Source: Dendrophyllia cribrosa (lineage: Eukaryota; Cnidaria; Anthozoa; Scleractinia; Dendrophylliidae). From it: a stretch of 64,000 nucleotides of DNA. Location: NCBI GenBank assembly GCA_024195265.1, contig JAJLRJ010000010.1:21456284-21520283 (forward strand). Direction: 5' to 3'. Below the pieces are notes generated by a model that saw only the letters and a list, made by a program, of their open reading frames with translations, did no database searches and was not told where the DNA came from. Below, piece by piece: positions 63,633 through 64,000 of this stretch. Each line of letters begins with the position of its first letter. Position 1 is the first letter of the stretch. The position numbers were made by a program, and so were the translations under genes.

Positions 63633-64000
63633 CTAGTTTGTTATTTTACCATTTTGTTTGTCCTCTGCATCGCTTGTCTTTGCTTGTCCATTATCGTGTG
63701 TGCTACTTTGTTGACCGGTCTGTGGGCTCGAGTGGTATTGTGAAACAACGGTCTCAATCTTCTTATCGACCTTGTTCCAAAACGAGGCCACCAGCTTGTC
63801 AACGTATTCGGTAGAAAACAATTCATTATCGTCCTCTGGGGAATTGCCCCGAGCTGCCGGAGAAGCACCAGATTCTCCACTTGGGGGTGCATCGCAGGTG
63901 TGCTTTTTGTTAGTAAGAGTTGACTTCGGAGAAGCTTCAGTATCCCTGCTGGTGGTATGTACAAGGGCATCATCTCTGTTTCTTTTGGGAGTTCCAGGGA
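63633..64000 (-). CDS. Partial unknown protein running off the window
   Basis: On the minus strand one frame is open from the right edge to a TAG at 63633 (about 121 codons). It reads GTPKRNRDDA near the edge, then a serine/proline/acidic disordered stretch (SGESGASPAARGNSPEDDNE), then a short helical segment LFSTEYVDKLVASFWNKVDK and a polar Q/S/D tail. No known domain was recognised. It could be the C terminus of a host protein or a transposon ORF1-type protein. Its start lies outside the window. Confidence 0.4.
   Translation of the reverse strand, partial: PGTPKRNRDDALVHTTSRDTEASPKSTLTNKKHTCDAPPSGESGASPAARGNSPEDDNELFSTEYVDKLVASFWNKVDKKIETVVSQYHSSPQTGQQSSTHDNGQAKTSDAEDKQNGKITN

Overview
The window looks like genomic DNA of a cnidarian, most likely an anthozoan such as a stony coral. 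The reasons are its A/T-rich composition, split genes with GT/AG introns, a vWA-domain exon of animal type, a voltage-gated proton channel (Hv1-like) gene, and a dense load of DNA transposons, foldback elements, LINE remnants and a Penelope-like element. Species assignment is an inference. No bacterial genes, CRISPR arrays or rRNA genes were seen.

The centrepiece is a 19.6-kb Maverick/Polinton virus-like transposon at 19489-39118. It has terminal inverted repeats beginning AG, a perfect 6-bp target duplication (GATATA) on both sides, and near-palindromic ends able to fold into hairpins. It encodes a protein-primed type B DNA polymerase (split in two frames), an AT-hook/zinc-finger protein, a coiled-coil protein, a retroviral-type integrase with a chromodomain, a phospholipase A2-domain protein, a 52-residue cysteine-rich protein, an adenain-like protease, a double-jelly-roll major capsid protein, a penton-like minor capsid protein, other virion-type proteins, a packaging ATPase, a fibre-like repeat protein, a membrane-type small protein and a zinc-ribbon protein resembling a late transcription factor. 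Several genes carry breaks, and one is interrupted by a 2.1-kb insertion, so this copy is probably not functional unless the breaks are assembly errors.

The transposons are nested and can be ordered. A long-TIR element (about 17.38-42.79 kb) was hit by a Helentron-like rolling-circle element in its left arm (18610-39917); the uninterrupted right arm at 41.6-41.8 kb preserves the empty site. The Polinton then landed inside that Helentron-like copy, and a tandem dimer of the same Helentron-like family later landed inside the Polinton (27159-29302). A TTAA-flanked MITE also sits in the left arm.

Left flank (1-17.4 kb): MITEs and foldbacks, a TTAA element with CCC ends (5275-5895), a LINE fragment followed by a CTA microsatellite, 68-bp tandem repeats (9.7-10.1 kb), a palindrome carrying a tRNA-like core, another TTAA element (11052-11715), and host sequence including a vWA exon (3319-3475) and a candidate promoter with first exon near 15.1-15.4 kb.

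Right flank (42.8-64 kb): six phase-compatible minus-strand exons (45372-50237) encode S1-S4 of an Hv1-like proton channel. Its upstream intron appears to hold a 8.95-kb CACTG-ended element with a TAA duplication (50471-59420), which itself contains two abutting TTAA elements built of very long palindromes. Near the end is a Penelope-like remnant with a GIY-YIG domain flanked by inverted repeats that each carry a hammerhead-ribozyme core. The last 370 bases hold a minus-strand reading frame running off the window.
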